Of a stretch of DNA of 61,150 nt, positions 1 through 10,800 are shown piece by piece. Position 1 is the first letter of the stretch, and each line of letters opens with the position of its first letter. The stretch lies in contig JAAYDR010000049.1 in the NCBI GenBank assembly GCA_012729115.1, forward strand, positions 1 to 61,150, written 5' to 3'. A program made the translations under genes and the position numbers. Origin of the DNA: Clostridiales bacterium (GTDB taxonomy: Bacteria > Bacillota > Clostridia > Christensenellales > Aristaeellaceae). The notes beneath the pieces were generated by a model. It did no database searches. It was not told the DNA's origin and saw nothing but the letters and a program-made list of their open reading frames with translations.

Positions 1-2271
1 GCTCGACGGCCTGTACCAAAGACGTGGTACTGTTCGCGCCGTACCCGCCCGTGACGTAGGTGTATTCGCTCTGGAACATCGGGCGCTCATTCTGAACGTC
101 CACGTAGAAGCCCCGCTGCGATACCCGGCCCAGGCCGTCGTAGGCATAGGTCAGCTTCCGCTTGCTCGTCTCGTCGGGCTCTCCGGTTTCGATCATCCGG
201 GCGCTCTCGTAGGTCAGGGCCGTGGGCTTGCTTTCCGTGTCGTATTCGGCGGAGATGGTGAACTCGCTGCGGGTATCGTCCGGTTCCTCGATCCGTTCAT
301 GGAGCACGCTGGGCTGCTCAAACCGGTTATACTCCTGGGACAGCCGGTATTTCAGGACCTTGTTAAGGACCCCGTTCAGGACCTCGTTCTCGTACAACTC
401 CGCCTCCACGGGCCGCTCCGCCAGGTCGTAGGCCATCCTGGCCTCCCGGCCCAGTTCGGCGTCCTTCACCCGGCTTACCGCTCCATTGGCCCCGTACTCG
501 TAGGTGAAGCGGGGGTCCTCCGCGTCATCGTACCGGATACCCGCTACCCTCTTGAAGCTGTCATAGGTGTACCGCACCGCACCCTCATTGCCGTAGGTCA
601 CCGCCTCCAGCAGCTTGTCCCCGCTGCCGCTGTAATGGTTTTCGCTGAGGGTTTGTCCCGTCTCCCCATCCCCCACCTTCACCTTCGTCTGGTTCCCCAG
701 GGCGTCCGTCTCAAAGGTATAGGTCACGTCCGGCGTATCCCCGGTGGTGTTGTGGCTGATGGTTTTCAGGCGGTCCTTGTCATAGGTATACTCGTTCCGG
801 TATACCTTGGCTTCCTCACCGGTGCCCACAGTGGTTTCCACGCTGGTCATCCGGTTGGTTGCCTCATCATACAGATAGTTCACCGTCTGCCCCATGACGT
901 CCGTGGCGGACTGCGTCAGCCCCTTGATGGGATCAACGCTGGTATACGATGTCTGCCCCCTGGCGTCCGTGGCGCTCACCGCGTAATTCCCGTCCGCCGT
1001 GTACGCCGTGTACGTCCGCATGAACCGTCCGTCGCTCTTGGCCCGCACAGTGTTTTCCGCCGCGTTGCCAAAGGCGTCGTACTTCGTTTCGGCGATCACC
1101 CCCAGGGGCGTCTCGCTCCGCAGCGGCAGATGCTTCTTCTTTTGCGCGTCGTTATCCCCATAGAAGAAGGTGTACTTGTCGTTCTCCTCCCGCCCCGGCT
1201 GCATATAGCTTTCCATGTTGTCAAACTTGTCGTACTCCGCCTTGTCCTTCTGCCCCAGCAAAGTGGATACCGCCGTCACGTTGTTCTTCTCGTCGTAGGC
1301 GAAGTTCTGGCCATAGTATTCCTTGGTGAAGGATACCGCGCCGATCTGGGCCTCGTTCAGGTTTTCGTCATACTCGATGAACACCCGGACCTTCCGGTAC
1401 GCCGCCGGAGCCACCGCCGCGCCGCAGGCGTACTGCCAGTCCACCCATTCCTCGTTCCAGTCCGCCGTGCCGCCGTCGGCCCACACGCCGTTCCTCTTCT
1501 GGAAGCTCACCCGCAGGCGGAAGGCACGGTTTTCCCGGTCGGGCGCGGCCCAGGTTCTCGCCCAGCCCCCCACCACATAGCTGTCGCCCTTCCCGCCCTG
1601 GATATCCAGCTCCTGGTACACTCCGTTTTTCTTTCCCGGTGCGCCCAATAGCCGCAGGCAGTTGGCTCCCAAATCTTTGGGCGTGTACTCACTTTCCGAC
1701 GCCGGGGCAATGACCGCCTTCTCCTTGTCGGGCAGTTCCACGCTTCCTTCGGAGGACGTCCACCCTTCCGGCAGTTCCCCAACCGCCAGCATGCTGAAGT
1801 TCGCGTTTTGCAGCAGGCTGTTCCGGTTGGCCAGCGCCCCCCGTTCCAGCTGCGCCCGGTCAAACCAGCACGCGCCTCTGCCCTCCGCGGCCAGCACCCG
1901 GCAGCGAACCGTCGCCGCCCGGGGCAGGTTCATCGTGCAGGTCAGCCGCAGGGGCGCGCCAACCCTCCTGACCCGCTCGCTGGTCACCCTCTGCCATTGA
2001 CCGTTGTCGTCCTTCCAGGCCAGCTCGGCCCAGGCCAGGGCGTCGCCGTCGCTGCGCACATACACCGAGAAGGTGTACTCCCCTGCCTCGCAGGGCTTCA
2101 GGTATTCCGCATAGGAGGTTTCCTCATCCTCCGCCCACTTGGGCGCGGGGCGCTCCAGGCGCAGGGGCTTCAGATCCACGGGAGCAACATCGTTTTCCCG
2201 CTCTTTGTCGTCTGTGCCGATCACGCCGGTCTTCCACCCGCTGTCCCCGGTGAAGTCGTGCATGTCCAGCA
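1..2271 (-). repeat. Direct repeat copy A of the RHS core (pairs with 6488-8719)
   Basis: Base 1 aligns with 6488 and base 2271 with 8719. The two copies have the same orientation and are about 4.2 kb apart. The length difference of 39 bases is explained by three indels, near 350-375, 635-690 and 850-870, each a multiple of three. Homology breaks sharply at 2271, just after the codons for LDMHDF. Confidence 0.85.
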
Positions 2272-2353
2272 GATCGTCGCACTCATACGCAAGTTCCAGT
2301 TCCGGCTGAGCGATGATCTTGGTTATTCTTATGTTGCTTGCCGTATGTTGTCA
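1..2353 (-). pseudogene. RHS/YD-repeat protein fragment, 5' end missing, runs off the window
   Basis: The minus strand is open in one frame from the in-frame stop at 2351-2353 down to base 1. Its translation is YD-repeat sequence (for example YTYDKDRLKT and RYTYDSFKR) and closely matches the middle of the intact RHS gene at 4836-11219. The match starts abruptly near 2271. It lacks the DNRLRE-type N-terminal part and has no convincing start: the first ATG (2263) has no ribosome site. It is therefore read as a truncated orphan copy. Its C-terminal end, where a tip domain would be, lies beyond base 1. The indels relative to the intact copy (24, 12 and 3 bases) are all in frame, so decay is recent or the copy is kept coding by exchange. 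Confidence 0.8.
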
Positions 2354-2416
2354 GTATGACCTTTCAGATGCTGGTTGTCGGGGGCGCGGGTTCCATGGTT
2401 AAAACCTTCTTTTTCG

Positions 2417-2445
2417 TTGCTTAGGGATGGAAAGTAATGTATAAT
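2417..2445 (+). promoter_or_regulatory. Promoter TTGCTT-17-TATAAT
   Basis: TTGCTT at 2417-2422 and TATAAT at 2440-2445 are separated by 17 bases. They lie 83 bases before the start of the solute-binding-like gene at 2528. The surrounding stretch 2272-2527 holds no gene. It is where base composition switches from GC-rich RHS sequence to an AT-rich island. Confidence 0.6.
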
Positions 2446-2527
2446 AAAATAGCTATCCAACGTAAGATAAAACAGCTATGAATTGGCCAAATTCAGTGGA
2501 AGGACAAACAGTGAAGGAGAAGTAAGA

Positions 2528-4738
2528 ATGTCAGCCTCCAGAATCAAAACAAATGTGTGGGTTATATTGCTTTTGGTGGTATGCCTTTGTACTGTATTGC
2601 AGGGAAGCACAGCGCTTGCCGAGACAGAGCCGTTCATCCCCCCCATTTTACTGGACGGTATAGGACAAGCTGTGTTTTCTTTTTCCGCTGAGTGCAAGCC
2701 GTTATACTGGGCAGATCAAGAAGGGCTTTTTTTCATTGGCGGCGATGGCCAAGACCGTTTGAATTATTGGAAGTTCGGTGATCCTTCCATTCAACTCATA
2801 CAGACTGTAGCGCAGGAACCCGCTTTCAACCAAGAGCTTCGCAATCTTCAACTATTTCAGCAGTCAGACTGCCTTGTTGCCTTTTATTATCCCCATGGAA
2901 CAGTAAGCATTTTTGAAGACGTAGCCTGGCACACCGTCGGAAAGGTGAAGGTGTCAGATCCGGTCGTTAGTGACTTCGCTTTCGATCACGTCATTGGACT
3001 TGTGCGCGACGGCGAATCGTATTGGTTCTTGGTAAGGTCAAAGTCTGACCTTGAAAGAAACGCCCTGATCCATTATTCACTGTCCGCAGAAAAATGGACA
3101 GTGACCACAACAAACGGTGTTGAACAAATAGCTCCCTACAAACCAGGCCAAATCCTTGTATATGTCGCCGGTAGCATCAGAACTTATTCGCTTGGTTCAC
3201 AATTATTAGGTGAAAGCGTCGTATTGGCGGATCAACCACCTGCGCCCTTTGTTTATGATGCTAAAAGTGATCGCTTGTTTTATATGTATCAAGGTGACAT
3301 TTATCAAAAACGGAGTGGGCAAGACAAGGAGCTTGTGCGTGTCATCGATACTACATTTGCCCAACATGATGAAGACTCAGGCTGTGAAGACTCAGTTTGT
3401 GAAGATTCAAATTGGGAAGACGGTCCCTACTTTCGTGAAAAAACACCTGTTGAAACACTCCTTCCGTTGCCCAATGGCCAGCTCATGTATGGGTGCCAAG
3501 AGTTGTGTTTTGTAACCAATGTCGATCCCATCATTGGAAACGTGAAAGAATTACATATTCATGGGCACGCGAGCCTTCTTTCCAATGGCCTTTATATGCT
3601 TACCCATCCAAACGTGCAAATTGAGCAATGTTTTTTTGAGAGCCAATCCGTGGAGCATCCGGTAGATGTATTTTTCACGAGCACTTCTCGTAATCTGTCC
3701 CGCGACATTGCGGAAGGGAAAACCCAGGATCTATCCAAGTCCGCGGCCATCAGCCAAAGAATCGCTTCCTATTTGCCGCAGATTCAGGATGCAATCATGG
3801 CCGGCGAAAAACCAATGGGGCTGCCGACAGGTCTTTGGTTTAGAACATGGCAATACGACCAAGCAAAATGGAACGAGATTGGACTGCCAGACCCGCCGCG
3901 AACCGTGGACGAGCTCTTTGATCTCATCACGCTTTGGAATGAACAGTATGCCAAACAGTATCCGGATCAAGAATTGTTGGGCAGCGGCGCGCTATTTAAT
4001 TACAAATCCGCCCTTTTGCTAACAATCATAGAGCTTTACACGTATGAATACGCAACAGAAAAGGAACCCCTTAATTTCGATACGCCTGAATTCCGAAACC
4101 TTTTGGAACGCATCATTGCAGCCCCGGATCTTCCTACTGACGAATGGGGTGCATTGCTGAAAGATAGGGAGGCATTCTATCGAATAGAACGTTCAATTTA
4201 TGATATGGATTGGAACGGGGGCTTTCCAGAATTCAAAAACATTTTTCCACTGCAGCTCTATGGGGATCGGCCCGTGAAAATTCCCGCGGATTTGGAGATG
4301 CTTTGCATTTCAAGCAGCGCACCTTCCCCTGATCTTGCGCTGGAGTATCTCACCTTTATGGCAGAGTTTCAAACCGTTTATGAACCTGAGACCACCTTCG
4401 TCATGACCGGCGGCGTTGAGCCTCTGCCCGTTTATCCCACGCATTTTTCGGCCTTTCAGGCGCCGGCGGCGCTTGGCCTCGGCTTATCCGCCGATGGGCT
4501 GACGGTTCTTGATTCGTTTTTCGGTACAACCATTAGCCCGGCCACTTTGGCCTATTACAAGCAAGCCGCGCCCTACTTCTTTTTTCCGGAAACCTTTTTC
4601 TACGCCGATGATTTTGTCTCTGATCAAGCCAAGCCATGGGAAGATGATGGACTATATTATGATAAGATTCTTTCTGCTGACGCATTCATAGCCATGTTGA
4701 ACCAAGAAGCGAAGGAAGTGTATGAGACAAACAAGTGA
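2528..4738 (+). CDS. Secreted protein with C-terminal solute-binding-like domain
   Basis: The start is the ATG at 2528, preceded by AAGGAG at the right distance; the frame is also open further upstream. The first 30 residues form a signal peptide (hydrophobic VWVILLLVVCLCTVL, likely cleavage after STALA). No clear lipobox cysteine is present. Residues roughly 40-380 are beta-rich and contain an acidic, cysteine-containing stretch (EDSGCEDSVCEDSNWEDG). The second half resembles family 1 extracellular solute-binding proteins, with alternating helices and a segment like WNEIGLPDPPRTVDELFDL that is typical of such sugar-binding proteins. No transporter genes adjoin it, so a transport role is doubtful. 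Base composition is visibly lower in GC than in all neighbours except the RHS tip, suggesting acquisition. Function unknown; the domain call is by eye. Confidence 0.7.
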   Translation: MSASRIKTNVWVILLLVVCLCTVLQGSTALAETEPFIPPILLDGIGQAVFSFSAECKPLYWADQEGLFFIGGDGQDRLNYWKFGDPSIQLIQTVAQEPAFNQELRNLQLFQQSDCLVAFYYPHGTVSIFEDVAWHTVGKVKVSDPVVSDFAFDHVIGLVRDGESYWFLVRSKSDLERNALIHYSLSAEKWTVTTTNGVEQIAPYKPGQILVYVAGSIRTYSLGSQLLGESVVLADQPPAPFVYDAKSDRLFYMYQGDIYQKRSGQDKELVRVIDTTFAQHDEDSGCEDSVCEDSNWEDGPYFREKTPVETLLPLPNGQLMYGCQELCFVTNVDPIIGNVKELHIHGHASLLSNGLYMLTHPNVQIEQCFFESQSVEHPVDVFFTSTSRNLSRDIAEGKTQDLSKSAAISQRIASYLPQIQDAIMAGEKPMGLPTGLWFRTWQYDQAKWNEIGLPDPPRTVDELFDLITLWNEQYAKQYPDQELLGSGALFNYKSALLLTIIELYTYEYATEKEPLNFDTPEFRNLLERIIAAPDLPTDEWGALLKDREAFYRIERSIYDMDWNGGFPEFKNIFPLQLYGDRPVKIPADLEMLCISSSAPSPDLALEYLTFMAEFQTVYEPETTFVMTGGVEPLPVYPTHFSAFQAPAALGLGLSADGLTVLDSFFGTTISPATLAYYKQAAPYFFFPETFFYADDFVSDQAKPWEDDGLYYDKILSADAFIAMLNQEAKEVYETNK

Positions 4739-4764
4739 GTGGTAGTGTCTGTCTACGAAAAACA

Positions 4765-4805
4765 AACACGTGCCAAGCGATTGCAGCTTGGCACGTGTTG
4801 TTTTT
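4765..4805. terminator. Bidirectional terminator between convergent genes
   Basis: AACACGTGCCAAG (4765-4777) pairs perfectly with CTTGGCACGTGTT (4787-4799), a 13-bp stem with a 9-base loop. TTTTT follows on the plus strand, and on the minus strand the stem is followed by GTTTGTTTTTCG. It sits between the stop of the secreted protein (4738) and the stop of the RHS gene (4836) and would serve both. Confidence 0.85.
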
Positions 4806-4835
4806 CCTTTTCTTCTTTATTGCCTCCTTGTGCTT

Positions 4836-7800
4836 CTAAATCCCCATGTACCAGGTGTCTGTCTCATCGAAGAAAAAAGCATTCGACTTACCCTCGTCAT
4901 CTAGGGTACCACAAGAATCCCATTTTCCTATGCCTGTCAACAGCTCAAGCACGGGCCCTCCGTTTGTTGATGAATGAAAAACCGCTAGTTCACCAGATTC
5001 TGTTGTGACCACTTTGCCACAATGTTTTTTCGTCTGATAAACTTCCATTCCATCTACGAGTTGAGATAGATCCGTTAATACCTGCAAGCCTCCTGTTATG
5101 TGACTTTTTCTCTTAGGTACACTGCTACTCCCACCATAAATTCCCCTCAGAAGATACGCACAGCAAACATGAATTATACCGCTCTTGCGGTATATCCCGT
5201 ATCTGTAATGCTCACATTCCTTGCCACAGCCCTCATCCCCAGTATGCTTTTTATTCAATTCATCATATGTAAGCGAATAGTCGTATGCCTCTGGGTCTGC
5301 AAGAATAGCATTGATGGCGGCAGCTTGTCTAGCAGTGGTGCCAGTGGACGCTGCTACACGCCTTCTTTTTCGACGAGTTGGATTTTTCCAATTTAAATAG
5401 ACATTTTGATCAAAATCATCGTCAGCATACATACCAGTAGAATCTGTATATCTGGTCGGAGCATTCCAGCAGTAGCAAGACAAGTTATGGCTCAGAAGCC
5501 TCGCAACCTCTCCCAGCACTACATCCGCATTGACAAACCGCCCCCACTGTGGATCATAGTACCTGCTTCTCAGGTAATACAGTCCCGTCTCCTCGTCCCA
5601 CTCATACCCCCTGTACCTAAACGGATTGTCATGACCCAGGGTCTCCGCCATGCTTCCTTCGCTTGTGACGGGCTTACCCCAGGCGTCGTATCCATATTGT
5701 ACCACCGGGGTACCGTCCATGTCCACAATTCCGGTCACATCACCTTGTAAATTATGGAGGTAGGCATAGTCGGTGCCGTTGTACCGTACAATCGCCGGTC
5801 TGCCCTGGGCGTCATAGAAGAAGTGCATCTGGGTGGCGTCCTCACCGCTTGGGTTGTTGGGGCGCTTGCGGATGTGAGTGATCTTCTTCCCGTTCAGGGT
5901 GTACAGAGTATCCACTCCATTGGCGCTTTTCTTCACCCTTAGGCCAGTATGGTCATAGGTGAACTGGGCATCCACCCCGTTTCCAACCGCGCTATGCAGC
6001 ATCCGCCCGGCCTTCCAGGTATATGCCCATCCGTCATAGCTCAGCGGGTTGCCAATTGCATCATAGGTAATGCCATTGCCGCCATAGGCCGTCAGCTTGT
6101 CCTTCCAGGTGGGATCATCATAAACATAGGGGATGGTCTGCGCCGCTGTCAAATTGCTCAGGTCCTCGGCCTGGGTATACGCATACCGCTTCTTCTCCAG
6201 GATGTTACCGCCCTGGTCATAGGAATACGTCCAGGTGGCCTTCTCCCGCTGGTCATTGACGCGGATCAGTTGCCCCAGAGCGTCATAGGCATAGGTGGTA
6301 TCATATCTGGCTCCCAGGCTCGCAACCTTCAGCGACAGCGAGCCACCCTCCGCCACGCCCAACAACGGTTCCCCGTTCCAGGTCAGGCCGCTCAGGTTCA
6401 GCCCATCCACAATCGCCGGACCCTGCCAGCTTTCCTTGACGATGTTTCCCCGCTCGTCATACCAGTACTCGTGCTTGCCGCCCGCCTGCTCAATGGTCCG
6501 TACCAAGGACGTGGCACTGTTCGCTCCGTACCCGCCCGCCGCGTAGGTGTATTCGCTCTGGAACATCGGTTGTTCACTCTGCGCGTCCGCGTAGAACGCC
6601 CGCTTCGCCATTCGGCCCAGGCCGTCATAGGCATAGGTCAGCTTCCGCTTGCTCGTCTCGTCGGGCTCTCCGGCTTCCAGCATTCGGGCGCTCTCGTAAG
6701 TCAGGGCCGTGAGCTTGCTTTCCTTGTCGTACTCTACGGAAATGGTGTACTCGCTGCGGGTATCGTCCGGCTCCTCGATCCGCTCATGGAGCACGCTGGG
6801 TTGCTCAAACCGGTCATACTCCTGGGCCAGCCGGTATTTGAGAGCCCCCTTCTCGTACAATTCCGTCTCTACGGGCCTCTCCGCCAGGTCGTAGGCCAAT
6901 CGCGCCTCCCGCTCCAGATCCGTGTCCTTCACCCGGCTCAGAGCCCCATTGGCCCCGTACTCGTAGGTGAACCGGGATTCCTCCGCATCATCGTACCGGA
7001 TGCCGGTGGTGCGCTTGAAGTCGTCGTAGGTGTAGCGCACCTTCCCGCCGTTGCCGTACTCCACCGCCTCCAGCAGCTTGTCTCCGCTGTCGCTGTACAC
7101 ATTGGTGGAAAGCGCCTGTGCCCCAACGCTCACTGTGGTGGGATTTCCCAAGGCGTCCGTCTCAAAGGTATAGGTCACGTCGGGCTCACCCCCGGTGGTA
7201 TTGTGCTTGACGGTTTTCAGGCGGTCTTTGTCATAGGTATACTCATTCCGGTAGACCTTGGCGTCCTCACCGCTCCCCACAATCGTCTCCGCGCTGGTCA
7301 TCCGGTTCGCGCTATCATACTGATAGCTCACAACCTGCCCCATGACGTCCGTGACAGACTGCGTCAGCCCCTTGTCCGGATCAACGCTGGTATAGCTCGT
7401 CTGCCCCCGCGCATCCGTACTGCTGACCGCGTAATTCCCATTCGCCGTGTACGCCGTGTACGTCCGCATGAACCGCCCGTCGCTCTTGTCCCGCGCGGTA
7501 CCCTCTGTGGCGTTGCCAAAGGCGTCGTATTCGGTTTCGCTCACCAGCCCCAGGGGCGTCTCGCTCCGCAGCAGCAGATGCCGCTTTTTCTCCGCGTCCG
7601 TATCCCCATAGAAGAAGGTGTACTTGTCGTTCTCCTCCCGCCCCGGCTGCACATAACTGGTCAGGTTGTCAAACTTGTCGTACTCCGCCTTGTCCTTCTG
7701 CCCCAGCAAGGTGGACGCCGCCGTCACGTTGTTCCTCTCGTCATAGGCGAAGTTCTGGCCGTAGTATTCCTTGGTGAAGGATACCGCCCCGATCTGGGCC

Positions 7801-10800
7801 TCGTTCAGGTTTTCGTCATACTCGATGTACACCCGGACCTTCCGGTACGCCGCCGGGGCCACCGCCGCGCCGCAGGCGTACTGCCAGTCCACCCATTCCT
7901 CATTCCAGTCCGCCGTGCCGCCGTCGGCCCACACGCCGTTCCTCTTCTGGAAGCTCACCCGCAGCCGGAAGGCGCGATTTTCCCCGCCGGGCGCGGCCCA
8001 GGCTCTCGCCCAGCCCCCCACCACATAGCTGTCGCCCTTCCCGCCTTGGATATCCAGCTCCTGGTACACGCCGTTTTTCTTTCCCGGCGCGCCCAATAGC
8101 CGCAGGCAGTTTTCCCGCAAATCCATGGGCTTGTAGGTGCTTTCCGACGCCGGGGCAATGACCGCCTTCTCCTTGTCGGGCAGTTCCACGCTTCCTTCGG
8201 CGGACATCCACCCTTCCGGCAACTCTCCCGCCGCCTGCGTGCTGAAGTTCGCGTTTTGCAGCAGACTATGCCGGTTGGCCAGCGCCCCCCGTTCCAGCTG
8301 CGCCCGGTCAAACCAGCACGCGCCCCTGCCCTCCGCGGCCAGCACCCGGCACCGAACCGTCGCCGCCTGGGACAGGTTCAGGGTGCAGGTCAGCCGCAGG
8401 GCCGCGCCAACCCTCCTGACCCGCTCGCTGGTCACCTTGTTCCATTGACCGTTGTCGTCCTTCCACGCCAGCTCGGCCCAGGCCAGGGCGTCCCCGTCGC
8501 TGCGCACATACACCGAGAAGGTGTACTCTCCCGCCTCGCAGGGCTTCAGGTATTCCGCGTACGAGGTTTCCTCGTCCTCCGCCCACTTGGGCGCGGGGCG
8601 CTCCAGGCGCAGGGGCTTCAGGTCCATGGGGGCAACATCGTTTTCCCGCTCTTTGCCGTCTGTGCCGATCACGCCGGTCTTCCACCCGCTGTCCCCGGTG
8701 AAGTCGTGCATGTCCAGCAAGTTGATCACCAACCGCTGGAGCTTTGACACCGCCTCCGGCGTGTTCGGCTTGCCCATGCTGAATTTGGCGAAGGACGCAA
8801 ACCCCAGCTCGTCGTGCACCGCCACCACGTTGCCGTAGTCGTTGAACTGGTAGGTCAGGACCTTGCCATTTTCGCCGGCGGTCAGGTCCCGCACCTGGGT
8901 CACGCAGTCGAAGTATTCGTAGCTCCGGTCGTTGCCCGCCACAAGAACAGGAACGGGTTCCCCCTCCTGGCCCCAGACCTGCATTTGGGTCGCCCGGCCC
9001 TGCTTGTCGAAGGTAGCCTTCACATACGTGCCGTCCACGGTGTTGCGCAGGAGCCGCAGGCGGTTGGCCGCCGCCGGGTCGGGGGTGGGCGGGTTCGGGT
9101 CCTCTGGATCGGCGGGCTCGTCGCCGTATACGTACTCGCTGCGTCCGCCGTCCAGGTCCGTGACTGTGGTCAGGCGCTTACCCGCGTCCAGGGTCAGCAA
9201 CGCGGGGGCCGTGTAGCCAGGCGCCGTAACACTCACCTGGGTAGCCGTGTAGGCCAGGCTGGTCACCCGCCCGGCCCCGTCCGTCACGGTGGTCAGCTGG
9301 AAGCTGGCGTTATGGACGAATGCCGCCGTATTCCCCAGCGCGTCCACCGCCCGCCTGATCATCTTGAACGTGGTGGCTGCGGGTGTGCCGGTATAGTCCG
9401 CCGTGGGCTTTTCAAACACCAGCTTGCTGTGGTCCTTGCTGACGATCTCCGCTTCCGTCCCCACCTCATACAGCTTCAGCGACAGCCCGGACCGGTCCTC
9501 GTAATAGTCCACGAATGCGATGTCCTTCTTCTCTTCATCGGTTTTCACATGCTTCGTAAACTCGTGCTCCGTACCGTCCCCGTCGGTATACATGTAGTAA
9601 TAATCGCCGGTCGCGGGCTTCTGCCGCCGCAGGCTCCGGTTCCAGTTCAGCCGCCAGCCAAAGCCCACCCCGAAGGTGTTCTTGTCCATGTTGCAGGCAT
9701 TCCAGGTCAGCCCCAGGGATACCGGCATCCGGTTGCCGCTCATGAAGGTCAGCCCGCGGGTCGCCACCAGATGGCCGGTATGCAGGGCTACGTGGGCCGT
9801 GCCCGCCCTCCCCGCGCCAAAGGATTCATAGGCCAGATAGCTCTCCAGTCCTGCCTTGCTCACGTAGTTGACATAGATCACGGGCCGGGCGGCGGAGGTG
9901 CCGTTATCCCCGGAGGCGAACGAGATGGGCTGTTCATCCGGGGATTCCAGCAGGATGCCGAAGTTCTGGTTTTTGTCGGCGTACCACTTGCGCACCAGGT
10001 TGGTGATGTCAAAGAAAGCGCTCTGGGCCTCACTCTCTCCCTTTTTCACCAGGGTGTAATCCAGGTACCGCTCCCTGTCGTAGACCTGGGGAGGAGTCTC
10101 GGGGGGATTCGCGGGGTCGCCCTCGATGGTATTCCATGTGACCTTTGTGGCGTCCCAGGCCTCCATGATCTCCCGGGCGTACACGTACGCGTCCTGTTTG
10201 TTGTTGCTGGCCCCCAGGGCTATCCCCATCTGGGCCTTGACGATGACGTACCCCTTGCCCACGTCCGGAAGGTCGTCGATCTTCACCAGGGCCTTGCACT
10301 CGCCGTAGGTTGCGTGCTTGCCCACCCACAGGGAGGTGGCGGTGACGTAATTCGTGCCGTTATTCGCTTTTCTGATGTAGGTGTCCTTGATATTTGATCC
10401 CGACTGGCTGCTCTGCACCTGGGGGTCGATGACCACCGGATACTGGGCCTGGGCCAAAAACTCCCCGTCGGGGGTGATGGTCATCGTGAGGGTACCCGTG
10501 CCCCCCTCTGCCTCCCAAGAGGTCAATACGGCCCCTTCCCGGCCTGCCGCGTCCACCATGAAGGGGGGTGGCAGCCAGAACACATCCTCGCCGGGGTTCG
10601 CGGCATCCCACAGGCGCAGGCCGCCGCCCTCCATCTCCTCCCAGGCCAAAGACCCCGCGTCCAGGGTGAAGCGGAACTGCTCCGGGGCCCCGGGCCCGGT
10701 CAGCACCAGGTCCTCCTTCAGGCTGCTCCCCCGCAGCTCGTACACCAAGTCCGTATGCGGCAGGACCTCCCGGTACCGCACCATGGACACCGACTTGTCC

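Noticed and set aside
299-1651. Long plus-strand frame opposite the RHS fragment
   Set aside because: It is the mirror of the GC-rich RHS coding strand, has no ribosome site and a composition (His, Arg, Pro, Val-rich) typical of antisense frames.
2354-4835. RHS immunity gene directly downstream of the tip
   Set aside because: No minus-strand gene with a ribosome site exists there; the only gene is on the opposite strand.
5949-8099. 716-codon plus-strand frame opposite the intact RHS gene
   Set aside because: Same reason: it mirrors the RHS reading frame and repeats the pattern of the frame at 299-1651, following the duplicated core.
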